From NCBI RefSeq assembly GCF_009193295.2, contig NZ_CP059973.1:2790001-2854000 (forward strand): 64,000 bases of DNA. Direction: 5' to 3'. The notes under the pieces were generated by a model that worked only from the letters and a program-made list of their open reading frames with translations, was not told the origin of the DNA and did not search any database. Positions 17,916 to 27,046 of this stretch are shown in pieces (positions within the stretch are counted from its first letter, which is position 1; the number at the start of each line of letters is the position of its first letter). This stretch comes from Bacteroides luhongzhouii (GTDB lineage Bacteria; Bacteroidota; Bacteroidia; Bacteroidales; Bacteroidaceae). Both the position numbers and the translations under genes were made by a program.

Positions 17916-17998
17916 TGGGCAAAGATGGATTCGAACCACCGAAGTCGAAAGACAGCAGATTTACAGTCTGCCCCATTTGGCCACTCTGGTATTTGCCC
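17916..17998 (-). tRNA. tRNA-Tyr (anticodon GTA)
   Basis: 83-nt tRNA with a long variable arm: acceptor GGGCAAA/TTTGCCC, D arm ACCAGAGTGGCCAAATGGGG, anticodon stem GCAGA/TCTGC around loop CTGTAAA (anticodon GTA), T arm GGTGGTTCGAATCCATC, discriminator A; CCA not encoded. First gene of the tRNA pair. Confidence 0.97.
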
Positions 17999-18037
17999 TT
18001 TTTTGCTTTTGAGGAGGTTTGTTTCTCAATTGCGGTG

Positions 18038-18045
18038 CAAAGATA
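18038..18045 (-). promoter_or_regulatory. -7 box (TATCTTTG) for the tRNA pair
   Basis: Exact TAnnTTTG match, transcription start near 18031, about 33 nt before tRNA-Tyr; lies just after the ribH stop codon. Confidence 0.65.
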
Positions 18046-18048
18046 CAA

Positions 18049-18543
18049 CTATTTATTTAAACTCCAAACAAAATCGATCATTTTTATTGCAGTAATTGCA
18101 CATTCGTCTCCTTTGTTACCCAGTTTGCCACCGGCACGATCCTCTGCTTGCTCCATCGTATTTGTGGTAATTAATCCGTAAATAACTGGTATATCGCCAG
18201 TTGCGTTTAATTCGGTAATTCCTTGGGTTACTCCCATACAAACATAATCAAAATGTGGAGTATCTCCTTTAATTACGCAACCAATTGCAATAATTGCATC
18301 AAGATCGCAATTTTCCATCATTTGATTGGCGCCAAAAGTAAGTTCGAAACTTCCCGGTACAGTTTTTACCAAAATATTTTCGTCTTTTGCTCCATGTTTT
18401 TTTAATGTATCGACTGCGCCTTTCAGTAAAGCACCGGTAATATTGAAATTCCATTCGGATACGACGATGCCAAATTTCATTGCTTCTGCATTCGGAACGG
18501 AATTGAAATCATATTCGGATAAGTTATGGTAAGCTGTTGCCAT
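18049..18543 (-). CDS. ribH: 6,7-dimethyl-8-ribityllumazine synthase
   Basis: Penultimate step of riboflavin synthesis: condenses the pyrimidinedione with 3,4-dihydroxy-2-butanone-4-phosphate. The 164-residue length and motifs are typical: [52 protein letters not shown] (including the active-site His region) and [22 protein letters not shown]. Stand-alone rib gene here, 153 bp after the TPR-protein gene on the same strand with a repeat element in the gap. Confidence 0.97.
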   Translation of the reverse strand: MATAYHNLSEYDFNSVPNAEAMKFGIVVSEWNFNITGALLKGAVDTLKKHGAKDENILVKTVPGSFELTFGANQMMENCDLDAIIAIGCVIKGDTPHFDYVCMGVTQGITELNATGDIPVIYGLITTNTMEQAEDRAGGKLGNKGDECAITAIKMIDFVWSLNK

Positions 18544-18603
18544 AGTAAATTAAAAGTTGAGAATTATAAAATGAAGTTTGAGAGCATGGAAAATCAAGAA
18601 GAA

Positions 18604-18670
18604 AGGCACGGATTTCACGGATTCCACGGTTTTAATAGATAGTCCGCTTAATCCGGTGTAATCCGTGCCT
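18604..18670. repeat. Intergenic palindromic repeat, GGCACGGATT family, copy 1
   Basis: Inverted arms aggcacggatt (18604-18614) and aatccgtgcct (18660-18670) around a 45-nt centre containing further CACGGATT/AATCCG words. The same arms occur at 54921-55003. Both copies lie between co-directional genes, as expected of a dispersed, possibly mobile palindromic repeat. Confidence 0.75.
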
Positions 18671-18695
18671 CGATTTCCTTATATAATAAGGTATG

Positions 18696-19379
18696 TTATT
18701 TTTTCATCAATTTAGCCTGTTCGATATATTTGTCGATGTCCATAGCTTGATAAGACTGGAAGTATTTATCCTTGATCTTAGTGTAAGCGTTTACAGCATC
18801 GTCATATTTTCCTTGTTTTACCAGGATTTCTCCGGCTTGTATCAGGAAAATCGGGCTTAATGTGTTGTTGTCGGCTTTGTCTGCTGCCGACAGTAAAGTA
18901 GAAGCAGCTTTGTCCAGTTGGCCAAGTTGTGCATAGCAGTTACCTGCAGCGCCCAAGATTGCCGGCGCAACCATTTGGTCTTTTCCATTGAAGCTATCCA
19001 GCATCTTCACTGCTTCTTCATATTTGCCAAGTTGTGCGTAGCAAATACCGGCATAAGCTTTAGCCAAATTAGCCGCTTTTGTTCCGCTGTACTCATCAGC
19101 TACTTTCAAGAAACCTGTGTAGCCGATGCTGTCACCGTTCAAAGCCTGCTCAAAAGCATCCTGCTCAAAGTATTCCTGTCCTTTGAAAAGAGCTGCCTGT
19201 GCTTTTTCTTCACGTGGTTCAGCATAGAGGTTTTTGTACATGATAAAACCTGCTACAATAATAATCACAGCAACAACACCGCCAATAATTGCGTTTTTGT
19301 ACTTGATAAGAAATGCTTCCGATTGTGTCAGTGCATCTTCTACGTTCAGATGTTCATTCTGATTCTTTTGTTCTGCCAT
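18696..19379 (-). CDS. Tetratricopeptide repeat membrane protein
   Basis: A 227-residue protein: cytoplasmic N-terminus (about 30 residues), one membrane helix (AIIGGVVAVIIIVAGFIMY, residues 31-49), then TPR helices (AQAALFKGQEYFEQDAFEQAL, ANLAKAYAGICYAQLGKYEEA, GNCYAQLGQLDKAASTL, GEILVKQGKYDDAVNAY). Layout resembles YfgM-like ancillary proteins that assist envelope protein handling, but length and repeats alone do not fix a role. Divergent from recF with its own -7 box. Confidence 0.85.
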   Translation of the reverse strand: MAEQKNQNEHLNVEDALTQSEAFLIKYKNAIIGGVVAVIIIVAGFIMYKNLYAEPREEKAQAALFKGQEYFEQDAFEQALNGDSIGYTGFLKVADEYSGTKAANLAKAYAGICYAQLGKYEEAVKMLDSFNGKDQMVAPAILGAAGNCYAQLGQLDKAASTLLSAADKADNNTLSPIFLIQAGEILVKQGKYDDAVNAYTKIKDKYFQSYQAMDIDKYIEQAKLMKK

Positions 19380-19427
19380 TTTATATGATTCTTTTTGTTA
19401 TTATTCACAGTTTGATATTTCGACTCG

Positions 19428-19435
19428 CAAAAGTA
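19428..19435 (-). promoter_or_regulatory. -7 box (TACTTTTG) for the TPR gene
   Basis: Exact TAnnTTTG match; transcription start near 19421, about 42 nt before the ATG at 19379. Confidence 0.6.
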
Positions 19436-19509
19436 GTTTTTTTATGTCTACAAACGAAATTTAGAAGCATCTTTTTTTGTTTTACACCCGAAAACCACGA
19501 AAATCTTGC

Positions 19510-19517
19510 TACTTTTG
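19510..19517 (+). promoter_or_regulatory. -7 box (TACTTTTG) for recF
   Basis: Exact TAnnTTTG match; transcription start near 19524, about 16 nt before the ATG at 19540, excluding the upstream in-frame start at 19477. Confidence 0.65.
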
Positions 19518-19539
19518 TGAACAAATTAACGTGTATACA

Positions 19540-20655
19540 ATGATACTGAAACGAATATCCATATTAAATTATAAGAATCTGGAAGAGGTGGAGTTGGGAT
19601 TCTCTGCCAAACTGAATTGTTTTTTCGGACTGAATGGGATGGGGAAGACGAATCTGCTGGATGCAGTGTATTTCTTGTCCTTCTGTAAAAGCTCCGGCAA
19701 TCCGATTGATTCTCAGAATATTCGTCATGAACAAGACTTCTTTGTCATACAGGGGTTCTATGAAGCGGAGGACGGGACTCCTGAAGAGATTTATTGTGGG
19801 ATGAAACGTCGTTCGAAGAAACAGTTTAAGCGGAATAAGAAAGAATATAGTCGTTTCTCGGACCACATCGGCTTCCTGCCTTTGGTGATGGTTTCGCCTG
19901 CCGATTCAGAATTGATAGCCGGAGGGAGTGATGAACGTCGCCGGTTTATGGATGTAGTGATTTCGCAGTATGATAAAGAATATCTTGAAGCACTGATACG
20001 GTATAATAAAGCATTGGTGCAGCGTAATACATTGCTGAAGAGCGAGTTCCCGATAGAGGAGGAGCTGTTTCTTGTATGGGAGGAAATGATGTCTCAAGCC
20101 GGCGAAATCGTATTCCGCAAACGTGAAGCGTTTATCCGGGAGTTTATTCCTATTTTCCAATCTTTCTATTCTTTTATCTCTCAGGATAAAGAGACTGTGG
20201 AATTGTCTTACGAGTCTCATGCGCGGGATGCTTCTTTGCTGGAAGTGTTGAAGCAGAGCAGGGAGCGGGATAAGATAATGGGGTTCTCTTTGCGGGGAAT
20301 TCATAAGGATGAGTTAAATATGCTGTTGGGTGAATTCCCGATAAAGAAAGAAGGTTCGCAGGGACAGAATAAAACATATCTGGTGGCATTGAAACTGGCA
20401 CAGTTTGATTTCTTGAAACGCACGGGCAGAACTGTTCCTTTATTATTATTAGATGATATTTTTGATAAACTGGATGCTTCCCGTGTAGAGCAAATAGTGA
20501 AGCTGGTAGCCGGAGACAATTTCGGGCAGATATTTATAACAGATACAAACCGGGGACATCTCGACCGTATTTTGCATAAGGTAGGTAGTGATTATAAAAT
20601 ATTTCGTGTAGAGGAGGGGACAATTCAAGAAATGGGGGCTGACAATGAAGCGTAA
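19540..20655 (+). CDS. recF: DNA replication/repair protein RecF
   Basis: SMC-like ATPase of the RecFOR gap-repair pathway. The 371-residue product shows Walker A CFFGLNGMGKTNLLDAV (from about residue 28), signature-region FSLRGIHKDEL, and Walker B VPLLLLDDIFDKLD. ATG 19540 (MILKRISILNYKN) is chosen because the -7 box lies inside the longer frame. Its last 11 nt overlap the DUF721 gene, so the two are translationally coupled. Confidence 0.96.
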   Translation: MILKRISILNYKNLEEVELGFSAKLNCFFGLNGMGKTNLLDAVYFLSFCKSSGNPIDSQNIRHEQDFFVIQGFYEAEDGTPEEIYCGMKRRSKKQFKRNKKEYSRFSDHIGFLPLVMVSPADSELIAGGSDERRRFMDVVISQYDKEYLEALIRYNKALVQRNTLLKSEFPIEEELFLVWEEMMSQAGEIVFRKREAFIREFIPIFQSFYSFISQDKETVELSYESHARDASLLEVLKQSRERDKIMGFSLRGIHKDELNMLLGEFPIKKEGSQGQNKTYLVALKLAQFDFLKRTGRTVPLLLLDDIFDKLDASRVEQIVKLVAGDNFGQIFITDTNRGHLDRILHKVGSDYKIFRVEEGTIQEMGADNEA

Positions 20656-20932
20656 TGATGCCGAACAAATAGGAAAACTGATTCAACAGTTTCTTCGTCA
20701 GGAGAGTTTGGAATCTCCGCTGAACGAGCAAAGACTGTTGGATGCCTGGCCTCAAGTCTTGGGACCGGCGGCGGCTTATACCAGCAATCTTTATATTCGT
20801 AATCAGACATTGTATGTGCATCTTACTTCTGCAGCTCTCCGGCAGGAGTTGATGATGGGGCGTGAAGTATTGGTGCGCACACTCAATCAGAGAGTCGGCG
20901 CTATGGTTATTACAAACATTATTTTTCGTTGA
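20645..20932 (+). CDS. DUF721 (DciA-like) protein
   Basis: A 95-residue small protein (DAWPQVLGPAAAYTSNLYI, HLTSAALRQELMMGREVLV) of the DUF721/DciA family; DciA loads the replicative helicase in bacteria lacking DnaC/DnaI. Overlaps recF by 11 nt, a classic recF/DciA pairing. Its 3' end overlaps the convergent PHP gene by 14 bp with no terminator between them. Family is clear; helicase-loading role is inferred. Confidence 0.88.
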   Translation: MKRNDAEQIGKLIQQFLRQESLESPLNEQRLLDAWPQVLGPAAAYTSNLYIRNQTLYVHLTSAALRQELMMGREVLVRTLNQRVGAMVITNIIFR

Positions 20933-21710
20933 GGAAAGGGATTCTGTCTATAACCTTTATACCCAGTTCTCGGAGTGTTTCGGTTGCACGGTTGTAATAA
21001 AAAGGATTTTCCAGATATTGATTATCGTGTGCGTCTACACCGATGATCGCGGTGCAACCTTCATGGGCAGCTATTTCCCAGAAATCCGGGTAGGGAATGG
21101 TGGTAATTCCATAAATGTCATTATACTCTTCATAACCGAGATTATATTCCAATGGTAGGTTTAACCGTGCTGCTGTCCGGCAGATATGTCTGCTGACCAG
21201 TTTGCAGTGATGATCGAATTCCGGGTAGGAACGCATGAATAGATCCGGATGGGCAAGGTAGGCAAATAGTCCGCTTTCCATTCCTTCAATAGCACTCTCT
21301 TCGTAGAGTTCGAGCATGTCTACCGAATCTGTATTCCGACCGAAATAGGGAAACTTCTCATCTGTATGAAAATGGTGATTTCCAAAGATGATATAATCTA
21401 GCTTATATTCTTTGATGATTCCTTTTAACCAGTGTAAATATTCAGGAAAGTATTCACATTCCAATCCTATTTTTATACTGATTTGATGCTTATATTTCTC
21501 TTGTAGCGAACGGAGGCTTTCCACATATCCCGGTAGCTCTTCGGGAAGCATCCGGATGTCGGAGATGTAATCGGTGTGGTATTTCCACGGAGTGTGGTCT
21601 GAAAAGCCTAATTCTTGATAGCCGCCTTTGATGGCGCTTAAAACAAATTCTTCGTCACTCCCTGTCGCATGATGGCAGCGGGTGGTATGGGTGTGATAAT
21701 TCGTCTTCAT
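20919..21710 (-). CDS. PHP-domain phosphatase, histidinol-phosphatase-like
   Basis: A 263-residue metal-dependent phosphoesterase: TNYHTHTTRCHH at residues 3-14, GFSDHTPW, GLECEYFPEY, FGNHHFHT, YLAHPDLFM and GVDAHD supply the metal ligands of the PHP/HisK fold. Substrate is not settled: it is not with his genes. The start overlaps the 3' end of the cyclo-ligase gene by 56 nt; the HTHTTRCH motif at the extreme N-terminus makes a later start impossible. Confidence 0.88.
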   Translation of the reverse strand: MKTNYHTHTTRCHHATGSDEEFVLSAIKGGYQELGFSDHTPWKYHTDYISDIRMLPEELPGYVESLRSLQEKYKHQISIKIGLECEYFPEYLHWLKGIIKEYKLDYIIFGNHHFHTDEKFPYFGRNTDSVDMLELYEESAIEGMESGLFAYLAHPDLFMRSYPEFDHHCKLVSRHICRTAARLNLPLEYNLGYEEYNDIYGITTIPYPDFWEIAAHEGCTAIIGVDAHDNQYLENPFYYNRATETLRELGIKVIDRIPFLNEK

Positions 21711-22248
21711 TGATTGTTATAATTATATCCATGCGGACGTCGAATGATTCCGCAGGAACTTCTTCTACTAATTGAAACGGGAAACAAATCCCAGCTTTGT
21801 AGGCTGATGGTATGCGCGGCAAGAGGCGGTCGTAGTATCCTTTTCCCCGTCCCAAACGGTTACCTTTTACGTCGAAAGCTACTCCGGGAACAACGATGAA
21901 GTCGATGGCTGCATAGTCTGTGAATGCTTCCCCGGTTGGTTCTTCTATGCCATAGACACCACAGATTGACATATTTTCGGGTCCGGTATATATCCGAAGC
22001 TCTAAGTCATCGCCTACTACTACGGGGAGCAGGATTTGCTTCTTATCGCTCCATTTCCGGATAAACGCATGTGTATCTACTTCGTCATTTAGCGAATGGT
22101 ATAGTAGTACGGTATTTGCCGCCCTGAAAGCCGGATGGGCTTCAAGGGCGGTCAGTATGTTAGCTGATTGCAGCTTTCGCATAGTCGAATCCGCGTGTTG
22201 GGTCTTCAGTAATGCTATATGCTTGCGCAGTTCTTTTTTTCTTTCCAT
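21655..22248 (-). CDS. 5-formyltetrahydrofolate cyclo-ligase
   Basis: Converts 5-formyl-THF to 5,10-methenyl-THF with ATP. The 197-residue protein starts with the conserved MERKKELRKHI and has VPGVAFDVKGNRLGRGKGYYDRLL, the folate/ATP-binding core, followed by AGICFPFQLVEEVP. Because KKELRK is conserved, the start at 22248 is kept although it lies 89 nt inside the S41-protease gene; the 3' end runs 56 nt into the PHP gene. Such double overlaps imply strict coupling. Confidence 0.94.
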   Translation of the reverse strand: MERKKELRKHIALLKTQHADSTMRKLQSANILTALEAHPAFRAANTVLLYHSLNDEVDTHAFIRKWSDKKQILLPVVVGDDLELRIYTGPENMSICGVYGIEEPTGEAFTDYAAIDFIVVPGVAFDVKGNRLGRGKGYYDRLLPRIPSAYKAGICFPFQLVEEVPAESFDVRMDIIITINEDELSHPYHPLPSCDRE

Positions 22249-23911
22249 CTTTTTTGTCCTTTGTCACTTCTTCCTCCTCGACGGCTACCGGAGCTTTTGG
22301 GAAAGCTTCTCCTTTTTCAAGTATTTCAATACCTTTAATGACGGTAGCATCTGTCTTGTTGAAATATTGAAGATAAGCTTCCAGTCCAAGCATATTGTAG
22401 ATGATGTTACCAAAGAGGTTCTTCTCCAATAGTTTGTATGACTTTTGAATGAGGATGTTTCTTCTTTTCACTCCTTTACTGTCGGCAAAACGAACAAACT
22501 GTTCTACCAATCCTTGATGACGAAGATAATTCAGTAATTCTTCCTCTGTTTCATATTGGCTAAGTTTCTTCCGGTTGTTGTCAGTGTACTGGAATGTGAA
22601 TTGAATAGTCAGTCCCCGGTTGATAACAGTAGAAAGATAAGAGGTGACTCCCGTTGTATCTTGCGGTACGAATATATCCGGCATGATACCACCACCACCA
22701 TAAACAGTACGTCCCAGGCTGGTGTTATAACGTTCGCTCTCATTCTGCTTGATACTGTCGCGTGAGAAGAATTCCCCATGTTCGTAGCGGGTATATAAAT
22801 CCAGTTCGTAGTTACGGTCTTTACCACTTTCGTATGGGCGTTGGATGCAACGTCCGGAAGGAGTGTAGTAGCGGGCGATTGTCAGGCGGATAGCTGAACC
22901 ATCACTGAAGTCGATAGGCTGTTGTACGAGTCCCTTACCAAAGGAACGGCGTCCGACAACTGTACCCCGGTCATTATCCTGAATAGCTCCGGTGAAGATT
23001 TCACTGGCGGAAGCAGAACCTTCGTCAATCAATACAACGAGTGGCATTTTCTGACAGCTACCTGTACCGTTGGCAAATTCTTCTGCACGTGGATATTTAC
23101 GGCCTTGAGTATATACGATCAATTTTCCTTCGGGCAGGAACTCATTCACCATGCGGATGGCAGCTTCCATATATCCTCCGGTATTACCGCGGAGGTCAAT
23201 GATCAGACCTTTGCATTTTTTATGGTTGAGTTGTGCCAGTGCATTCAACAATTCTACATGACTGGTACGACCGAATTTGCTGACTTTTACGTAACCGATG
23301 TCATCGTTTAGCATATAAGCTGCATCAACGGTATTTTGAGGAATGTCTCCGCGGGTGATGTTGAAATGCAGTAAGTCTTTTTCTCCCGTTCGTTTGATTC
23401 CTAATTTCACTTGTGAACCTTTTGGACCTTTCAGAGTGCGCATAGCCCGTTCGTTAGTTACTTTCTTACCGACAAACAAACTGTCGTCTACGGTAACGAT
23501 ACGGTCGCCCGCCATCAATCCTATCTTTTCAGAAGGGCCACCCTGAACGACTGCATTCACATGAATGGTGTCGTTCTGTATGGTAAACTGGATACCGATT
23601 CCGCTAAAGCTACCTTCCAGTTCCGAGTTGACTTCTTCGAGATTTTGGGCAGGGATATAAGTTGAATGTGGGTCTAATTCGGCCAGAATTTGCGGCATAG
23701 CTTTTTCCACTAAGTCGGCCATGTTTACGGTGTCGACATATTGATCATCTACAATGCGTAACAATGCGTTTAGCTTATTGGAGGAACCGTTGATAATACC
23801 CAAACGGTTGCCGGCAAAATGCTTGGCATAAAATGTACCGATAAGAATCCCGACTACCACGCTGACTGCTATGATGACAGGTGTAAAACGTGAAGAGTTT
23901 TTTGTACTCAT
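22160..23911 (-). CDS. S41-family C-terminal processing peptidase
   Basis: A 583-residue membrane-anchored or periplasmic protease. One N-terminal helix (FTPVIIAVSVVVGILIGTFYA), PDZ domain (about residues 95-180), then the S41 core with catalytic Ser in DEGSASASEIFTGAIQDN and Lys in RSFGKGLVQQP. A variable tail of about 150 residues ends with a Lys-rich linker and the part overlapping the cyclo-ligase gene. Tail-specific proteases degrade or mature envelope proteins. Thirty bp after the dCMP deaminase gene. Confidence 0.95.
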   Translation of the reverse strand: MSTKNSSRFTPVIIAVSVVVGILIGTFYAKHFAGNRLGIINGSSNKLNALLRIVDDQYVDTVNMADLVEKAMPQILAELDPHSTYIPAQNLEEVNSELEGSFSGIGIQFTIQNDTIHVNAVVQGGPSEKIGLMAGDRIVTVDDSLFVGKKVTNERAMRTLKGPKGSQVKLGIKRTGEKDLLHFNITRGDIPQNTVDAAYMLNDDIGYVKVSKFGRTSHVELLNALAQLNHKKCKGLIIDLRGNTGGYMEAAIRMVNEFLPEGKLIVYTQGRKYPRAEEFANGTGSCQKMPLVVLIDEGSASASEIFTGAIQDNDRGTVVGRRSFGKGLVQQPIDFSDGSAIRLTIARYYTPSGRCIQRPYESGKDRNYELDLYTRYEHGEFFSRDSIKQNESERYNTSLGRTVYGGGGIMPDIFVPQDTTGVTSYLSTVINRGLTIQFTFQYTDNNRKKLSQYETEEELLNYLRHQGLVEQFVRFADSKGVKRRNILIQKSYKLLEKNLFGNIIYNMLGLEAYLQYFNKTDATVIKGIEILEKGEAFPKAPVAVEEEEVTKDKKDGKKKRTAQAYSITEDPTRGFDYAKAAIS

Positions 23912-23941
23912 GTCTATTCCTTTTTTAAAACGTTCGTCTTC

Positions 23942-24391
23942 TTATTTATTCGGAGAGGAATGGTCATCTAATTCTGTGTAGATAACTTCGATTCCCGCTC
24001 GTTTTAATAACTCAATTCCATCTTCCAGGCGATAATGCTCGGAGTAAACTACCCGTTTGATTCCTGCCTGTATGATTAACTTCGCACATTCGATGCAAGG
24101 AGAGGCGGTGACGTACATGGTAGCACCGTTGCTACTGTTGTTTGAACGTGCTATTTTGGTAATGGCATTTGCTTCCGCATGCAGAACGTATGGCTTTGTC
24201 AGATTGTTTTCATCTTCACACACATTCTCAAAACCGGAAGGCGTTCCGTTATATCCGTCGGAGATAATCATTTTATCCTTAACAATTAAAGCTCCTACTT
24301 TACGGCGTTGACAATAGGAATTTTCAGCCCATATACTGGCCATGCGTATATAACGTTTGTCAAGTTCTAATTGTTTCTTTTTAGTGTCCAT
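23942..24391 (-). CDS. dCMP deaminase-family cytidine/deoxycytidylate deaminase
   Basis: A 149-residue zinc deaminase: HAEANAITKIA gives the zinc His and catalytic Glu, and TASPCIECAKLIIQAG the two zinc Cys; an upstream SYCQRRKVGALIVKDKMIISDGYNGTP segment is typical of ComEB/dCMP deaminases, which make dUMP for thymidylate synthesis. Only 8 bp after the DUF4847 gene and 30 bp before the S41 gene. Confidence 0.94.
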   Translation of the reverse strand: MDTKKKQLELDKRYIRMASIWAENSYCQRRKVGALIVKDKMIISDGYNGTPSGFENVCEDENNLTKPYVLHAEANAITKIARSNNSSNGATMYVTASPCIECAKLIIQAGIKRVVYSEHYRLEDGIELLKRAGIEVIYTELDDHSSPNK

Positions 24392-24399
24392 GTTGTTTA

Positions 24400-24915
24400 C
24401 TATTTATTACTTACTACCCGGAAAACCATACGGAAAGTTTGTTTACCGGATGCTGGTTTGTATAAAAGGTATAAGTTGTTACTGTCTCCTTCATAAGATG
24501 TGGCAGCATTAAGCCCCTCTATGAAATTTTTGGCGAGTTTGTCGTCACCATAATTACCAGCAGTGGTAACTGTAGTTTTAAAACTGTTGTTCTTGGCGTT
24601 GGCACTCCATTTTCCTTCAAAAGTACTGGTTGCAATTACAGTCCCTTTTATATTTCCGTTAATTACATCTCCATCTACTGTGCCATCAAATACGATGTTG
24701 TATGTACCATTCTTATTAAGCTCTTTAATACTTGCTTTTTCCTGTTCCTCATTCTCCCAAAAGCCAAACATCTCATGACCTCCATCTACCGTGATATAAT
24801 TTAGTTTCCAGGTTTTTCCTGTAAAGATAGCAGCTACATCGTCCGAATCATTACATCCTGAAAATAAAGGAAGCAATAAAAGCAATCCTACTATTTGAAA
24901 TATACTTCTCTTCAT
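24400..24915 (-). CDS. DUF4847-type lipocalin-like lipoprotein
   Basis: A 171-residue lipoprotein (lipobox LFSGC, Cys21) with a compact beta domain: FTGKTWKLNYITVDGG at the start and repeated edge strands (GTYNIVFDGTVDGDV, GTVIATSTFEGKWSAN, TFRMVFRVVSNK) resembling the lipocalin-like DUF4847 family of Bacteroides. Function unknown. Sits between the M3 peptidase and dCMP deaminase genes in one direction. Confidence 0.72.
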   Translation of the reverse strand: MKRSIFQIVGLLLLLPLFSGCNDSDDVAAIFTGKTWKLNYITVDGGHEMFGFWENEEQEKASIKELNKNGTYNIVFDGTVDGDVINGNIKGTVIATSTFEGKWSANAKNNSFKTTVTTAGNYGDDKLAKNFIEGLNAATSYEGDSNNLYLLYKPASGKQTFRMVFRVVSNK

Positions 24916-24939
24916 ATTTTATATCTAATAACTTAATAC

Positions 24940-27039
24940 TTACTTTTTTATTCCATTTCTGATTAATAAGGCATCAATGCTCGGTTCCTGTCCGCGGAAA
25001 CGTTTATAAAGTATCATCGGATGTTCCGTTCCTCCTTTCGACAGAATATTATTGCGGAATGAGTCTGCAACTTCTTGATTGAATATTCCTTTTTGCTTGA
25101 ACAATGAAAAAGCGTCGGCATCCAGTACCTCTGCCCATTTATAGCTATAGTATCCGGCAGCATATCCACCAGCAAAGATATGGGAGAACTGTGTACTCAT
25201 GCAAGCTTCTGGTACAACCGGCAATATTTGTGCATCCTTCCAGGCTTCCTGTTCATAAACTTTCACGTCTCCTTCAAAAGGAGTGTTGCGAGTATACCAC
25301 GCCATATCAAGTAAACCGAAACTTAGTTGTCGCAGACAAGCATAAGCAACATTGAAATTAGAAGCGTCTACAAGACGTTTTATTAATTCATCCGGTAAAA
25401 CTTCTCCTGTCTGATAATGACGGGCAAATGTATTGAGGAAATCTTTCTCTATGGCGAAGTTTTCCATAATCTGCGAAGGAAGCTCCACAAAATCCCAATA
25501 CACATTAGTTCCACTTAAACTTCTGTAAGTGGAATTGGCAAATATACCATGCAGGCTATGTCCGAACTCATGCAAGAATGTTTCTACTTCATTGAATGTT
25601 AATAAAGCAGGCTTATTCTCGGTGGCCTTGGTGAAGTTCATCACGACAGATACATGCGGACGACTGTTTTTACCAGTCTTTTTATCTATCCATTGGTCTT
25701 TGTAACTCGTCATCCAAGCTCCGGCACGCTTACCTAAACGCGGGTGGAAGTCAGTGTATAAGACAGCTAAGAATTTTCCATCTTTATCAAACACTTCAAA
25801 GGCTTCCACTTCTTTATGATAAACCGGAATCTCTGTGTTTTTCCGGAAGGTAATTCCATATAACTTTTCTGCCAGCCCAAACACTCCTTTCTTCACTTGT
25901 TCCAATTCGAAGTAAGGACGAAGCATTTCTTCATTGATATTGAATTTTTTGTCTTTCAGTTTGTTTGAGTAATAACTCCAGTCCCAAGGCATTACAACAA
26001 AATCATCTCCCTGCTCTTCGCGGGCTAGTTCTTGGATTTCTTTGTATTCCTGTTGTGCGGTAGGGGCATATGCTTCCAGTAGTTGGTTGAACAGCTTGTA
26101 TACAGCCTCGCTGTTTTCAGCCATTCTTTTCTTTAGCGTATATTCCGCATAATCTTTGTATCCCAATAATTGGGCTATTTTCATGCGTGTATTAGCTATC
26201 TTTTTTACAATGTCAATATTGTTAAATTCGTTATCGTGCGTACATTTTGTATTATAAGCCATATACAACTTCTGGCGTAAATCACGATTGTCGGAATATG
26301 TCATGAAAGGAACATAGCTTGGAGCATGAAGCGTGAATGCCCATCCTTCTTTTCCTTCGCTCTTAGCTGTTTCGGCAGCTGCTTCTATGATAATTTCGGG
26401 TAATCCGGCGAGACTTTCCTTTTTTGTCAACAGCATCTGATAGGCATTTGTCTCTTTCAGGTTGTTTTCACTGAAAGTAAGCGTCAGTTTACTTAATTCG
26501 GTAGTCAGACGGCGGTATTCTTCCCGCGCTTCTCCTTCCAAATTGGCACCATGGCGAACAAAACTGTTGTATGCATTTTCCAGTAACTGTTTTTGTTCCT
26601 GCGTCAGTTGCAAAGTTTCTTTTTGGTTATACACTTCTTTCACACGTGCGAATAACTTTTCATTCAGTGTGATATTATTGCTGTGTTCACTAAGCAACGG
26701 CATAATCTTTTGAGCGAGTTCTTGCAAATCGTCATTCGTTTCTGCGCTCAACATATTGCCGAAGACGGCAACTACTTTATCCAGTAATTCCCCTGACTCT
26801 TCGAAAGCTTCTATCGTATTGGTAAAATCAGCCTTTTCCGGATTCTGTATGATAGCCTCTATTTCAGCATTTTGTAGCTTGATTCCTTCGAGGATAGCAG
26901 GCTCATAATGTGCAGTTTCAATCCGGTCGAACGGCACGGTTTCGTGCGGCGTATGGTATTGCCCGTAGAAAGGATTCTGGGCATTTGTTATATTGTTCAT
27001 AGTGCAAACTAGTATCAATGTTATTAATAATCTCTCCAT
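24940..27039 (-). CDS. M3-family oligopeptidase (dipeptidyl carboxypeptidase-like)
   Basis: A 699-residue zinc peptidase with signal peptide (MERLLITLILVC... ending NAQ). Zinc site TFLHEFGHSLHGIF (HExxH-like HEFGH, about residue 490), third ligand in NVYWDFVELPSQIMENF, and substrate segment FSHIFAGGYAAGYYSYKWAEV near the C-terminus are all intact; length fits Dcp/oligopeptidase A. Likely breaks down peptides in the periplasm. The -7 box ends only 7 nt before the ATG, so the mRNA may be nearly leaderless. Confidence 0.94.
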   Translation of the reverse strand: MERLLITLILVCTMNNITNAQNPFYGQYHTPHETVPFDRIETAHYEPAILEGIKLQNAEIEAIIQNPEKADFTNTIEAFEESGELLDKVVAVFGNMLSAETNDDLQELAQKIMPLLSEHSNNITLNEKLFARVKEVYNQKETLQLTQEQKQLLENAYNSFVRHGANLEGEAREEYRRLTTELSKLTLTFSENNLKETNAYQMLLTKKESLAGLPEIIIEAAAETAKSEGKEGWAFTLHAPSYVPFMTYSDNRDLRQKLYMAYNTKCTHDNEFNNIDIVKKIANTRMKIAQLLGYKDYAEYTLKKRMAENSEAVYKLFNQLLEAYAPTAQQEYKEIQELAREEQGDDFVVMPWDWSYYSNKLKDKKFNINEEMLRPYFELEQVKKGVFGLAEKLYGITFRKNTEIPVYHKEVEAFEVFDKDGKFLAVLYTDFHPRLGKRAGAWMTSYKDQWIDKKTGKNSRPHVSVVMNFTKATENKPALLTFNEVETFLHEFGHSLHGIFANSTYRSLSGTNVYWDFVELPSQIMENFAIEKDFLNTFARHYQTGEVLPDELIKRLVDASNFNVAYACLRQLSFGLLDMAWYTRNTPFEGDVKVYEQEAWKDAQILPVVPEACMSTQFSHIFAGGYAAGYYSYKWAEVLDADAFSLFKQKGIFNQEVADSFRNNILSKGGTEHPMILYKRFRGQEPSIDALLIRNGIKK

Positions 27040-27046
27040 AGAGGTA

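Noticed and set aside
20919..21710. Histidine-biosynthesis histidinol-phosphatase
   Set aside because: PHP motifs are clear but no his gene is nearby and related Bacteroides use other enzymes; substrate left open.
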